The notes beneath the pieces were generated by a model. It did not search any database, was not told the origin of the DNA, and was given only the letters and a program-made list of their open reading frames with translations. Source: Aquanectria penicillioides (lineage: Eukaryota; Ascomycota; Sordariomycetes; Hypocreales; Nectriaceae). From it: 64,000 nt of DNA. The translations under genes and the position numbers were made by a program. This document shows, one piece after another, positions 43,811 to 55,039 of this stretch; position 1 is the stretch's first letter, and every line of letters begins with the position of its first letter. The stretch is from the NCBI GenBank assembly GCA_003415625.1, contig PYIU01000004.1, positions 2,728,001 to 2,792,000 on the forward strand, in the 5' to 3' direction.

Positions 43811-44432
43811 TCCAATCCCCCTGCAGCTTGCACAACCCCAGCCGGCTAATAACCATGCATGCAACGAAAAAAGGCCATGATGCAACCCGCAAGCCCAACC
43901 AAAGCCCAAACAACGGGGACCGCACTCCCCCTGACGTCAAGCATCATCCCCTTGTCCATCTCGATCCCTCCCCATCACACCCCTTTTTTCGCATGGCCAG
44001 CAGAGGACAAGTAAGTTACGTACTATGTACTGTAGCAACGACCATAAAAGGAAAAGAGAAGGAAAAGAAAAAAAAAATGCCTTGACCTTGGCCCCAACCA
44101 CACCGCCGACTTCCGCTCTCCTTACAGTGGCGCGGTTCCACCGTGGCTGGTGGGTTTCATCTACCTACATAGTACTGCTGGCGGGCCTGGAAATCCATGA
44201 CGTAGGCGGCTCGCCCGGTGCGTTGGCTCCGGGCTTCAGAAACCAAGGCTATTATTATTATATGCAGTGTTCGTGCTGCTAGCCGACATTACCGCTGAGT
44301 TCAACGTGTACAATTTCCTTTTTTTTTGTTTCTCCCTTCGTGCGGGGAGGGATACATTTCGTGCATACTATATTGCTCAATTGAGTTTCTTTTCCCCCGT
44401 CCTTGCTCTTTTCTTTTTTTTTTTTAAATTTT

Positions 44433-44445
44433 GGGGGGGGGGGGG
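44433..44445 (+). repeat. Run of 13 G after a T-rich tract
   Basis: G homopolymer following a T-rich tract (about 44410-44425) and AAATTTT, in intergenic DNA. Confidence 0.9.
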
Positions 44446-44892
44446 CCTTTCTCGATGCTTCGCTGGTAGTTCAGCTTCTGCAGTGGCGGCACCACGGTGC
44501 GCGAGTCGTGACGTCACGACATCATGATGACATCGAATCGTGACCGGTAGTGTGTCGATCATGATTCCCAAGAGGGAAACAAGACGAGGATACGGGTTCC
44601 TGATTCGGAGTGGTGATGTCGACATTAGGCGCGGTTCACGTAGGTCGGATGCAACATGGACAGTCTCTCTTCACATATGCACAGAGGGATCATGCGTCAG
44701 CGTGTAATGTTGTCTACATTTGTCGGGGGGTATCTTCTTCTCAGCTCCAACCTCATTGAGATGAGTATCTGTATCGGTGATGCTACTCTACACATGGCGA
44801 GTCTGGTCCAGAAACGCCCATCTATATATCATATAAACGTACAATCCAACACTATATATTCATTAAGTGAGAGGGGGGAGAGGTCGCAAGCC

Positions 44893-46622
44893 TTAGAGCC
44901 AGCGTCTTTTGGGGGGCTTTGGGATGGTGCCCCGGCGCATCATCTCACGGTTTCTAGAATCCAAAAGCCCAAGAGCAGTTCGGTCGTCAGCTCCATATTG
45001 GTGCACGCGAGGGAGGTGTGGCCGCTCATCGCTCATCATCTTGATCCGTTGCACACGTCTCAGTTTCGTGAGGCCATACCAGCAAACGACAAGCGAGAAG
45101 AATACGGATAGGCCCGTGACTCCAGCGAAGCCCAAGTTAGATTCTTCAATGAAGTTCTCCAAGTTCATTCCGTAAAGGCCGGCGAGGAAGGTGCCCATGG
45201 CAAGACCCAGTGTTCCCACGCTGAATTTTAGGTCCAAAAGCATTAGGGCGTTACGGTTTGCGTCCAAAATGGCACGAACGCTGTAGCTTGTTAGCAACGC
45301 TTCTCGTTCTTGTTTCCATGGGAGTTTTTCTTACATGTCTTCCGTATTCCGGATACCAGACACCAGATTTCCGGCCTCTTGGACAATTTCGTCAGTAAGG
45401 TTGTTGTATGACTCAAGAAGCATCTCCACTTCCGTATGATCGTCCATCCCTCTGTAAAGGTCATGGGCCTTCTCCGTAAGATACATGGCCGCCAAGTCAT
45501 CGTCGGCTTCTAGCAGCTCCTCAATGGCGTCTCGCACCAACTTGGCCTTCTGTTCAAAGGTGCTCACCCGTTTTGATAGAATGAGCAGCACGCGCAGCTT
45601 TTGTCGGTCAATGTCGTCTTCGAGCTCGCTGAGAATATGCATTACGGGTTCGCGCACAGCCTCGAAGTCAGCTTCGAGCTCTGAGGTAACCGAAGTTAAC
45701 ACTGCTTCGAGAGCACGGAATTCATACGGGAGAGCGCCAGCCTGAGAGCTGGGAGAGTTCTTCTGCTGGAGCTTGCCCTGCAGATCATACATGAAGGCGG
45801 ATTGAGGGTATGAGGTTTTGGAGCCGTAGACATCAAACAGAAGCACACGGTCGTGCTTGATGAGAACTTTGAGATGGAGCAGGTTCAGGAGGATCGCAGA
45901 GGGTCGGACGAGAATGTGGGGGAGGTTGGACGAGTCGATCTTTCGCAAGTCTCGGGGCAGCAAGCCGTACTATAGCAAATTTCTATTAGACCCCTCTCCA
46001 ACACATTCGTGCAATTGAGCTCGCCGTAACATACCTTGGCAATAAGCTCTGTCTTCTTGAACTCGCCATCCACCAGGATTACTTTTCCGTGCTCGTCCAC
46101 CTCGGTGCACCGCAGCCGCGGCTCGGAGGCGGCCTTTGAGGACAACGATCGACGACTAAACATGGATGAAGAGCCGCCGTATTCATCGCGGGTCGGAAGA
46201 TCGTCCGGTTTCAAGGGCTTCGCGCCCTTCTTCGCCGAACTGCCCCAGAGGCGCTCCTGCCATGTCGGGGTGTCATCATCGGTCTCATCCCACTTGTACC
46301 ACTTTTTTGTGGCGAGCGTCGTGCTGAAGAAGGATTTTGATGCGCCAATTTGGCGTCGGGGCCGCAGCCGTCGCAGCAGCGGCTCCGTGTCGAGAATAGA
46401 GGCTTCGAGAGTTGTCGTCTGGCGACCGCAGCTGGTCCCGATGGGCCTCGATTGCTTCTTCGCCGAGAGATTGGAGCCCCGGGCCCTGCAGCGGGGTGCC
46501 GGAGAGGCTATCACGCCTGGTGCAGGGCCATGGCTGCAGCTGTAGCAGGCTCTCTTGGACTGGCAGCGGAGGAATCGGAGCAGGCTGCGAGAGGGGACGG
46601 GAGACCGCAAGGCGGAGTGCAT
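44893..46622 (-). CDS. mrs2: Mitochondrial magnesium channel, Mrs2/CorA family
   Basis: Three exons (46035-46622, 45335-45969, 44893-45286; introns 65 and 48 bp) give 538 residues from the ATG at 46622. The N-terminal ~120 residues are Arg/Ser-rich with almost no acid, a mitochondrial presequence. The soluble domain has LLPRDLRKIDSSNLPHILVR, AILLNLLHLKVLIKHDRVLL and long helices (LPYEFRALEAVLTSVTSELE). After ILDANRNALMLLDLKFSVGT come the two transmembrane segments with the diagnostic pore motif GMN (AGLYGMNLENF), then a basic tail. It forms the inner-membrane pentameric Mg2+ uptake channel needed for matrix magnesium and group II intron splicing. All splice junctions keep frame; nothing looks damaged. 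Confidence 0.95.
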
Positions 46623-47633
46623 CACGGAGGATACTGCGCGTCCGTCACAGGAGGAGGCACGGGAAGGAGATCGACATGAGGCGGCGGCACTTTTATATCA
46701 AGTGAATAGGCTAGCGTGGCTGGCGATGGGGTCCTCGGAGATGGTGATCGTGGTCGTCGTGGGATTGATCGCGATATTGATCGTGATCGTGGGGTTGAGC
46801 GTCAAACGTCGACTTCCAACTACGACGGCAGACGTTGGAGGTTTTGCATGGCGCTGCAACTGCACGGATTTGGTTGGTTGCCGTTCGCCGCCCTAGGCAC
46901 TAGCACCCGTACTTGGCCGAAATTTGCACTGCGAAATCTGAGAAACAGAGGCGTGCCGTGTACGTGCACGAGCCATTTGTCTGGCCATCTGCCGTGCTCG
47001 TGGCTGCGTCGATGACATCGGCAGCCTCGTTCAAACGACACTTCTTTATAGTCCAGACATAGATGGAAGCCCAATCGCCCGCCCGCTGCTAGGATCCTCT
47101 TGTGCACGATCTCTGCTGCAGTAGAGAAGCAATTTTTTCTCCCATCTTGGAATTGAAACCTCGATAAATATCACAGACGTTGAAGGTGGGGCAACAGAAA
47201 GCTTCCATTCTGCTCGCTGCCATCCTCTTTTAGGCGCTTGTCAACTAAATTCAAGCCTGCTGCTCACTATCCAAGAAATCCATGTCCGCCAACCGCTGGA
47301 TACAGTGCCCCGTTTCTCAACCTACAACTATCTACCAGCTCGGCCATCCACGAACTTGGGCCATCTATTCAGCCAATCACACCTCTCGCTGGGCCAATAT
47401 CCCTTCTTCCAACTTTAATCCTGTTGATTGAAGAATAGTCTCTTGGGTCTGATAGGTGCCTCTGTCCTATTTGTTTCCAATCTCTTGGGCATATGTCAAA
47501 GCCCGTCCCGAACGGAAGAAGAGCTCAGACTATTTTCAATCATACATTTGCTTCCTCCTAATCGTCGTGCTCCTCCTCCTCCTCTCATCCTTTGCCTTTT
47601 CTTCCCATTCTGGCTCGCTCGCTTCTCACCGCC
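46623..47633. promoter_or_regulatory. Divergent intergenic region between Mrs2 and the F-box-like gene
   Basis: About 1 kb separates two outward-facing genes. From 47500 to 47633 the plus strand is C/T-rich (CTCCTCCTCCTCCTC-like), typical of a fungal leader ending at the ATG at 47634. No gene is supported inside. Confidence 0.4.
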
Positions 47634-48790
47634 ATGAACCTCACCCCCGTCCGCGTTCGCAGCAAACGGAAAATGAACACGAAGAGTACCAGCAACCCGC
47701 CCTCGGCTCTTACCAACAGGTCCAACGCTTCGACTTTTCGAGCCAAAAAGACAAAGCGTTCGCTCTCTACCGTCATTGCTGGCCGTTCAAACCGCCATCG
47801 CCCAACATTGGACGCCCTCCCAACTGAGATCCTCGAGAAGATTCTCCTTTACAGTTCCAACTTGTCGCTGCCACGAGCAGCTCTTCACATCGGTGCCAAG
47901 CTGTCCGGGCGTGTCACCCTCCTGCGCCTCTTTGTATGGGCTTTTCATGATACCTGGGACCAGTGGTTCGGTATTCCCGTGCGTGATGACGTCTACTTCG
48001 GCCCGGAGATCAAGCATCCCGAGCAGAAAGTTTGTGATGGAGACCCAGTCTTGCAGGTTTGTCCTATCCCCTGATCTTCCTGCGCGAGTACCGTTTTGAA
48101 TCCGTGTTTCTAACAACAGAAATCCATACAGTCGGATATTATAGAACTTCCCTGGGTGAACATTGACTTCATCCTCCAGGCTCAGCAAACTTGGGTAGAC
48201 ACATATGCCAAGGGTCGTTGGTACCAGCACAGCATTGAATGGCACTATGACGAGGAGGGCCTGCCCAAGCATCACTGCGATGACAGCCATGACTTCAATG
48301 GTGGCTCTCATCACTTCGATTCCCGGCTTTGCTTTGAAGCAGATTACCAAAGAGCACTCTCCTGGGAGCTCTCCGGTGGTGGGAACAACCCTTGGGGCTT
48401 CAGAGACGTGCACCCGCTCACACGTGTGCCCACATCCCTTATCACCGGACCTTGGGACGAAGAGAAACAGCGCAGGCTCTTTTGGTTTACACGGGGTGGC
48501 GCTCTTAACCTCGGAGGCGCAGGTCACGCCCCAGCACCTCCGTGGGAGATCCGGATCGAACTCCTACGCAACGCCGTCATCGATGCCCCTGTGCCCAATA
48601 TTCTGGTTTGCAACTGCCTCCTCCGAACCTGGGCCTACTGGGTCTGCCAAAAGATGTGGTTCGAGGAGAGCTGCGAAAGTTACGTGAACGGGTCGAATGG
48701 GGTGGCGACACGCACGCAAACAGGGCCGTCCTCCGGGAGATTGGGACATCCCTAAGCAGTTTCCTGATGTACATGTCCAACGACTCGTAG
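47634..48790 (+). CDS. F-box-like fungal protein (one frame break near the 3' end)
   Basis: Two exons (47634-48056 and 48120 onward; intron 48057-48119). ATG at 47634; the frame is open upstream only from a TTG. After a basic, Ser/Thr-rich N-terminus the protein has an F-box-like segment at ~60-95 (LDALPTEILEKILLYSSNLS, then LPRAALHIGAKLSG), followed by LRLFVWAFHDTW. The second exon reads RRLFWFTRGGALNLGG and IELLRNAVIDAPVPNILVCN. At about 48630-48640 the frame slips: the uncorrected reading stops at 48755, whereas one added base gives GLPKDVVRGELRKLRERVEW, GGDTHANRAVLREIG and a stop at 48790, a far more protein-like end (364 residues). Possible SCF substrate adaptor; target unknown. Confidence 0.75.
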
Positions 48791-51717
48791 GAACCTTCAG
48801 TGCAGTTCTTATTCTGCCAGTGTCACTTCTCTCCGGAAGTGGCAGAGCCAACGTATGAGATGCCCCCCAATGTCGTTGGTGATGTCGTCTCCAGACAAGC
48901 CACGGGACGGGAACTCTAAGCAGCACCAAGTCACAGGGGTTTGACTGAAAGTGACACAGCTGCGGTACTCCGCGCCGTGATACATCATAAGCTATTCACA
49001 GCTCTGTATTGGACGGGGGAAAACGCATGACGGAGTTGCAATCAAAATCCACCGCCGAGCCATCCGGAGTATTACAACGGCCCAAAGCACGCCCAAGCCT
49101 AATCATGCATCTCGTATGCAAGAAACACCTGTCGGCGTCGAAACGGTTGGCAGTTTCATCATATTTTTTTGGTTGATAGGAGGGTCCCAGGGTCGCCAAT
49201 GTGGAATAACGGCCATCGCACGTCAAAAGCAGCATCCCCTGACGAACTCAAGGTACATCGCCGCCCGACTCCAAGTTCACCTCTGCCACTTTACCACATC
49301 CAGCTCGCCGACACTTACGTGACTGACTCGGCCGGCGAGACGAAACACCCAAATTTAGCTCCTCGTCTTACTGCCCCCCCCCCCCCCCCCCCTAGGCATG
49401 CATTGTTTCTTGTCTCTCAGGACACCCTTCCTCCTCCCTGCAGGGCTGAATTGTCCGTCTACGGGTGATGACGAATTATGAATAGAATGAACCAGAATGA
49501 TTCATTTACTGTCTGTCTGTCTGTCTGCCTACCTAGTTGCGGGGGTTCCCACCCCCCCTCATTGCCATGGGCCGGAGACAGTGAAAGGGGGCACAGTGCA
49601 GTTCACTGTAAAGAGAAGATGAAATGACATGATTCTTATTGTACTTGTTTTCTCAAGCCTCTACTATGGGTATTAAATAAATGGAAAGCCAAAGTAAGTA
49701 AGTCATTGGTGTGACTACTGTCGGCGTTAGTGGGTAGTATGGGAATAATAATGTTGTTACACAACCTGTCAAACACCAAAACCAAGCGATGACAGAATCA
49801 TGGTGTTTGGCGGCTGAAGGCGTTCGTGTCCACACGAAATGGGCGTAATGTCATGCATATCATAGGCCCGCCCTCACTTACCTGATACCCACGTATCTAG
49901 GGTTGTACCGGTATCAACTCACCTTGTCATTCACGCCCGTACAACCATCTCCGCCCACCCCACCCATCCATCTGACAGACTCAACACCAAACCACGGGCC
50001 AACTCACCCGGCCAACTCCCATCTCGCCATCTCATCTCCCGACCAGCGCCAACCTGGCCAGTCGCAAGCTGGATTCCTTCTTCGCCCAACGCCGGAGGAA
50101 TCTCGCCTGGTGTCGGGCTCTCACACCATCCCTCCTTGCCACCACTTACCAAATCAGGCAAGCACCCGGCTTCAAGCGGCCCGGCCCAAGGTGCCCAAAA
50201 AAAAAAAAAAACGTGACAAAGTGCACGCTCGCCAAGGGAATGACTCACACACCGCGTGTGCACAGCCAAATAGCATCGCCTCCCACACCAAGCGCCCTCC
50301 CCGGTTCCCTCTTCCGACCCCGGAACAGGGTTACTTTGCTTTCAAACGCCAGGCATCCCGAATGATCCCGGCTGTCGTGGCAAAGCACCTCACTTCGTTC
50401 ACTCAATTTTCGCTTTTGGCGTGATAGAGAGAGAGGCTAGGTACCCAATGTGCCTGGAAAGAACCCAGTTGATGCCTAGATTCCATGTCATCCATGGAGG
50501 GCTCGCTCATTTTCTTGCAACTATCCGGTTCCGTTCGTTGCCTTGCAGGTAGACCTCTCAAGTCTGGGCGGTGCAAGGACAGATTAGACCCTCGAAGAGT
50601 CACAAAATGGTCACAGTGGAGGTAAGTTAACGTATTGAAGTATACCTGGCGTTGCGCCAGAAAAGTAGCAGTAGCAAACAATTGTAGTAGGTCAGGGAAC
50701 GTGAGTGATTTCCAGCATAATGCTTTTGATTTCGTGCTTGTCTTGCTTTTCTCGCGCTTCTCCTCCTCTTCCGAGGCTTCGTTTCCAAGGAAGATGAATC
50801 CGCCACGAGTCCACTATCGCGAGGACTGTTTCAAGCTAGCTATTAGATTTCGCCATAGCGTTATCGCTCTCTTCAATTCAGAACATGTATGGGCTACCCA
50901 AGTCCGCTTCCGAAACTTGTCTTGCCATCCGGTGGTCCCAAAGTCTGCCTTTGACGAGGTCGAGTGGATTCAAGCCCTTGGCTGTCTTGTCTTTTGACAT
51001 CATGTGGATTTTTGACGGTTGTCTGGTTGTGATAAAAAGGCAACTTGAACTCCTGGTGATGCGAGAAACCGAATATATGCCATGGCAGGTCCATGATTCG
51101 ACGCCGAGGTTGTTGCGTTTCGGTAGTCGTCGTTCACGTCTGCTCGGTTTCCATGGCGAACCAAACCAATTACTCCTCCCGATCTCCTTCCGTATCCTCC
51201 CCGTTCGGCTCGTTGCCCAATTACCAATGCGTCCAGACTCATCTTAAGCCCTGGAGCGAGGCCCGCAAATCGATACCGTAATAAAAGCAAGAAAAAAACA
51301 TAAAAACAAAAAAAAACGCAAGAGGTCTTAGTCGTACAAGATCCACACCCAATGGCCTCCCTACCGCCATCTCCGAAAATGACTTTCGCCGCCACCTCCC
51401 CCTCCCTTCCAAATGCCCGATCCTGGATGATGCATGCAACATGAACACGCTTTTTGGCCTAGACCTTGGACGCCATCTGTGCTCGTAGAGCAGAGATGGC
51501 ATTCCTTCCAAGGCGGCGGTATCAAAGCCCCGATGGCAAAAGACTCCTTTCTTTCCGGCCTCCCAGATATCGATGATTCTTGACAAAGGAAATAGATTTG
51601 GTTTCGACATTATTCTTCACATGGTAGTCAGAGGGTTTTTTTTAACTGTCGGTGGTCGACGGGTATCAGAAGTTGGCTGATGCTTATCAGACCAACCATT
51701 TTGGTTGAAAGTGGAAC
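48791..51717. other. Gene-free 2.9 kb between the F-box-like and cyclin genes
   Basis: No supportable gene on either strand. It contains a run of 19 C (49374-49392), a TCTG tetranucleotide stretch (about 49511-49530) and a run of A (about 50199-50214). The T-rich part near 51640 lies just beyond the cyclin stop and may include its polyadenylation region. Confidence 0.4.
49374..49392 (+). repeat. Run of 19 C
   Basis: Uninterrupted C homopolymer in intergenic DNA, followed by CCTAGGCATG-type sequence. Confidence 0.9.
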
Positions 51718-53861
51718 TTAGTTGAGAATACCTTCCCACATTCCGGGTCCACGAATGCCGAAGGCTGTGTGAACTGACGAAACTTCGTAGCCCTGAGCAG
51801 CCTCAGCAGAGCAGCAAACACGCTTTTGCGAACCGGGGAAGCTAGGGCGGGCGGGAACCTGGAGGCTAGCCTCCGAGACGGAGCCTCGGGAGCGGACCAA
51901 AGATTCGGGCCAGGCAGTGCACTCAGAACTGTAGTAACGGCCGCTGAGCATCTCACGTACATTCTCCTGAAGAGAGTTGTCCATGGAAGCAGTGCGGCTT
52001 CGCTTGGTGCCGGCCTTGGCAGGCACCTCAGCGGATGCGCGGTAGTTCTGCAGCTCCTGAAGAGCTCGGGCGGCATCCGACGCAGGGTCGCGGGCCATGT
52101 CGTCAAGCTCCTGTTCGCGCCTTGCCAATGGAGTCTCCAGAGACATGTCCCCGAGCTTACCAACCGGGCCGGTGTAAGACTCAGGAGAGGACGAAAAACA
52201 GTGCTCGTCGTAGTCCTCAGGAACCGAAGGGATCGTCGGCTTCTGGCTCAGCCTCCCGTTACACTGCTTCACAGCTCGGAATCGCGACGGCATGCCCAGC
52301 TTGTTGCCGAGGGTCGCGCTAGCGAGGGAGGAAGCAGATGAAATGGAGGAAGAGCGCGAGGAGCGCGAAGAATCCGAAATCATCGATTCGGGAGAAGAGG
52401 CAGTCGAGACTGAGTTGGCGAGAGAGGATCGACGGACAGGGCAGTAACTCTGAGGGGATGACGTAAGAGACATAGGAAGACGGTCCAGGAACTGCGAAGC
52501 ATTGCTGGTGCTGGCTTGAGCCAGAGCCAGACCCATGGCAGAGCTCTTGCCCAAGATTGAGGAAGCGGCACTCGCAGCAGGAGTGCAGAATCCGCTAGTC
52601 TGAGGGCTGGGTCGGGGGGTTGGCAGCAGGCTCATGGTGGGGACCAAACGGCCAGCAGCGTACGCGGGGGAGGGAGTGGGCTCCAGGCCCGAGGCAGAGT
52701 AAGTCTTGAGGGTAGGAGTAAGCTCGCTCGAGTCATATCCAAGCCCAGTTCGGGTCTCCTGGGGAAGGTTCAGGATGCTGCGAGGAGACAAGGCACACAG
52801 GTCACTGGCACGGGAGCTGACGGAGGTAGCGGGGATGAGATCCGCAAGGTTGGTCAACTCGGGGTTCAGGCCCAAGATGATTTGCTTCCAGTCAGAGACC
52901 TGCTGGGAAACAGCCTGGGAAACACCACCGGGAGAAGGAGGGCTGGGGGGGGGTGTACTTGAGAACGATCTCAGTCCATCGCTGGAAGACCTCGTCCGCA
53001 ATGTGGAGCTTCCAGTTGACAGCAAGCAGGAAGGCAATCTCATTCTGGTTGATTTCTTGAGTGTTCAATCCCGAGATCTTGCTCCAGGCCCGAGCAGAGT
53101 AGTTTCGGTCCTGGAGATACTTGGAGGCCAGGATCAAGGCCGCAAGGAACATGCGGCGGCCACACTGGAGAGCGCGATCGGCATGGCGGTCATCGGGCTG
53201 CTCGGTGGTAAAGTTATGTTTGGGAACATGGGGCTTGATGAGAATCAAGTAATACAGAGCGACCTGGAGGGTCGAGTAGCTAGTCCGCGAGCGACGCAGC
53301 GTCTCTTGGATGAAGGTGCGCAGCGGCAAAACGGCCTTGCTTCCTAGCTCGTTTCGGCAAACTACCGATGAGAGGGGCCAAATGGCCTCGACAATCTGGG
53401 TCGACGAATCTGCAAGGGTGAAGGCTAAGCAGGGGAACATGGAGCATGAAATTCGAGTTAAAACATACCAACAAGGCTGTCGACAAAGTTGACCTTGCGA
53501 TCGGACTGTCGGATCAGGGCGGGGGGCATGCGGCCCGGGAGTGAGGTCCGGTTGAAGTTCGTCGGGGGTTCTGACGCAGTTCGACGGGAACGGCCTCGGC
53601 CGGGACCTGAGCCTGATGAACGCGGCGGCGGTACTTGAGGGCGTTGTCGGCGGAGCTCGCTTGCTTCGAGAAGCAGTAAGATTCGCAGGAATCGGAGTCG
53701 GAGGAGTGGGCGGAAATGGAGGTGTCGTCGGAGGATTGAGAGGCCGTGTCGGACCAGACCGAAGTGGTCGAGGTGGAGGCCGAAGCGGCTAGTGAGGAGT
53801 TATAGGGCGCATAGTAGGTGGGGGGGATGGAGGCGGGCGAAATCTGCACGTCGCGCTTCAT
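51718..53861 (-). CDS. Pho85-type (PCL-like) cyclin (two frame breaks in this copy)
   Basis: Two exons (53469-53861 and 51718-53409; intron 53410-53468), ATG at 53861. The N-terminus is MKRDVQISPASIPPTYYAPY followed by a Ser-rich stretch. The cyclin box reads LIRQSDRKVNFVDSLVDSST, IVEAIWPLSSVVCRNELG, LPLRTFIQETLRRSRTSYST, LQVALYYLILIKPHV, then GRRMFLAALILASKYLQDRN and WKLHIADEVFQRWTEIVLKY, as in cyclins that activate Pho85/Cdk5-type kinases. A long Ser/Pro-rich C-terminal region follows. The frame slips once between about 53580 and 53680 (one base missing) and once at a run of nine G at 52945-52953 (one base too many); correcting both gives 694 residues. Expected role: morphogenesis and cell-cycle control. 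Confidence 0.88.
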
Positions 53862-55011
53862 TTTGTAGGGTAGTAAATTATAGTAATTGGGCTCGAATAG
53901 GTTTTCAAGCCAGGATGATATCCAGTCGCCGTCTGTGGCTAAGTCAACCAATCAAATCGAGGTTGTACCGGTAAGCAATTCGCGAATTCCGAGTCGAGTA
54001 GCTAGCTTCACAACAGTATATAAGCACACTGTTGAAAAGCGATTTCCGTTGATGTAAAAAGAAGTAGGCGTCTAGACGAGAGAGTCGAGAGGCGACTTAA
54101 TTACACGAACGATGAGACCGGAAGACGAAGCGGAGACGGCGACTGAGAGAAGGTAATGAAGTGCAACAGGCATTGCGGCAATGCTTCAATGCTCGGGAGA
54201 GTTGGGGGCGAGTGGTTGGCCTAGATCAAGGCTACCATCGGAGCGTGACGAAGAAGATGTTGATGCAAGTCGGGTGGTGTTGTCGGGCGGCGGTGCGTGG
54301 GTGAAGGAGATCAAGCCGTTGATTGAGGATATGCAGGTACAATGCGGCGAGACTCTTGGTGTGGCTGAAGGGGAGAAAGACCCGTGGGTGGTGAGCACTT
54401 ATTAAAAAGGCCAAGGGGGATGACTCTTTAGAACGTGGCCTAAGGGGCGAGGCTCGAGGCGTCAGTGGTGGTGACAGCCTGGTGTGGTGGGTTTGTGACT
54501 CTTTGCACGGTGGCGAAACCGAGCAATGACCGCGGGGGGTGAGTGGCAGGTGGCTGCCAACTGGCGATCTCGGAGAGAGCGTGCGCGGTGGAAGCCTAGG
54601 CCGGGGGACAATGACCAAGACCCTCGTCACAGCGGCTGTGGCGAAGAGGGGCAGTAGCCTAAAGAAGGAGAGAGAGAGAGAGAGAAAGGAAGGTATTGAG
54701 AACAAGGCCAAGGGGCGTGAAAACAAGAGAACAGTGAAAATAGAGAGCGTTGAGATGGACAAAGGGAGACGCGACTGATGATGGAAAATGCAGCGGGAAG
54801 GTGGAAGAAACGGGGAGGTGAGTAACACCAGTAAGAGCGACAAAGGACAGCGAGTCCGGAGTCAGCGATGGCGACGACGACAGTGGGAGGAGTCACAGTC
54901 AGTCAGCCGGGCAGTGGTGCTGCTAGGCCTGGGCCTGTGTCAATGCCTGGCAGAGCGGGTGACTGTGCTGGATTTTCTGTGCTGCTGGGCCGCTGAGCGC
55001 TGGGCGTGGGC

Positions 55012-55039
55012 GCTGGTGCTGGTGCTGGTGCTGGTGCTA
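55012..55039. repeat. GGTGCT hexanucleotide repeat
   Basis: About four and a half consecutive GGTGCT units in the gene-free region upstream of the cyclin. Confidence 0.85.

Larger units (their letters stand above)
43625..44892. other. Gene-free 1.3 kb with C and G homopolymers
   Basis: No gene. It holds the promoter and leader of the 69-residue gene, a run of 18 C (43793-43810) and a run of 13 G (44433-44445). Confidence 0.4.

Noticed and set aside
54232..54843. Minus-strand 203-residue Ser/Leu/Pro frame upstream of the cyclin
   Set aside because: Low-complexity C/T-rich sequence with no domain; more likely leader or promoter DNA.
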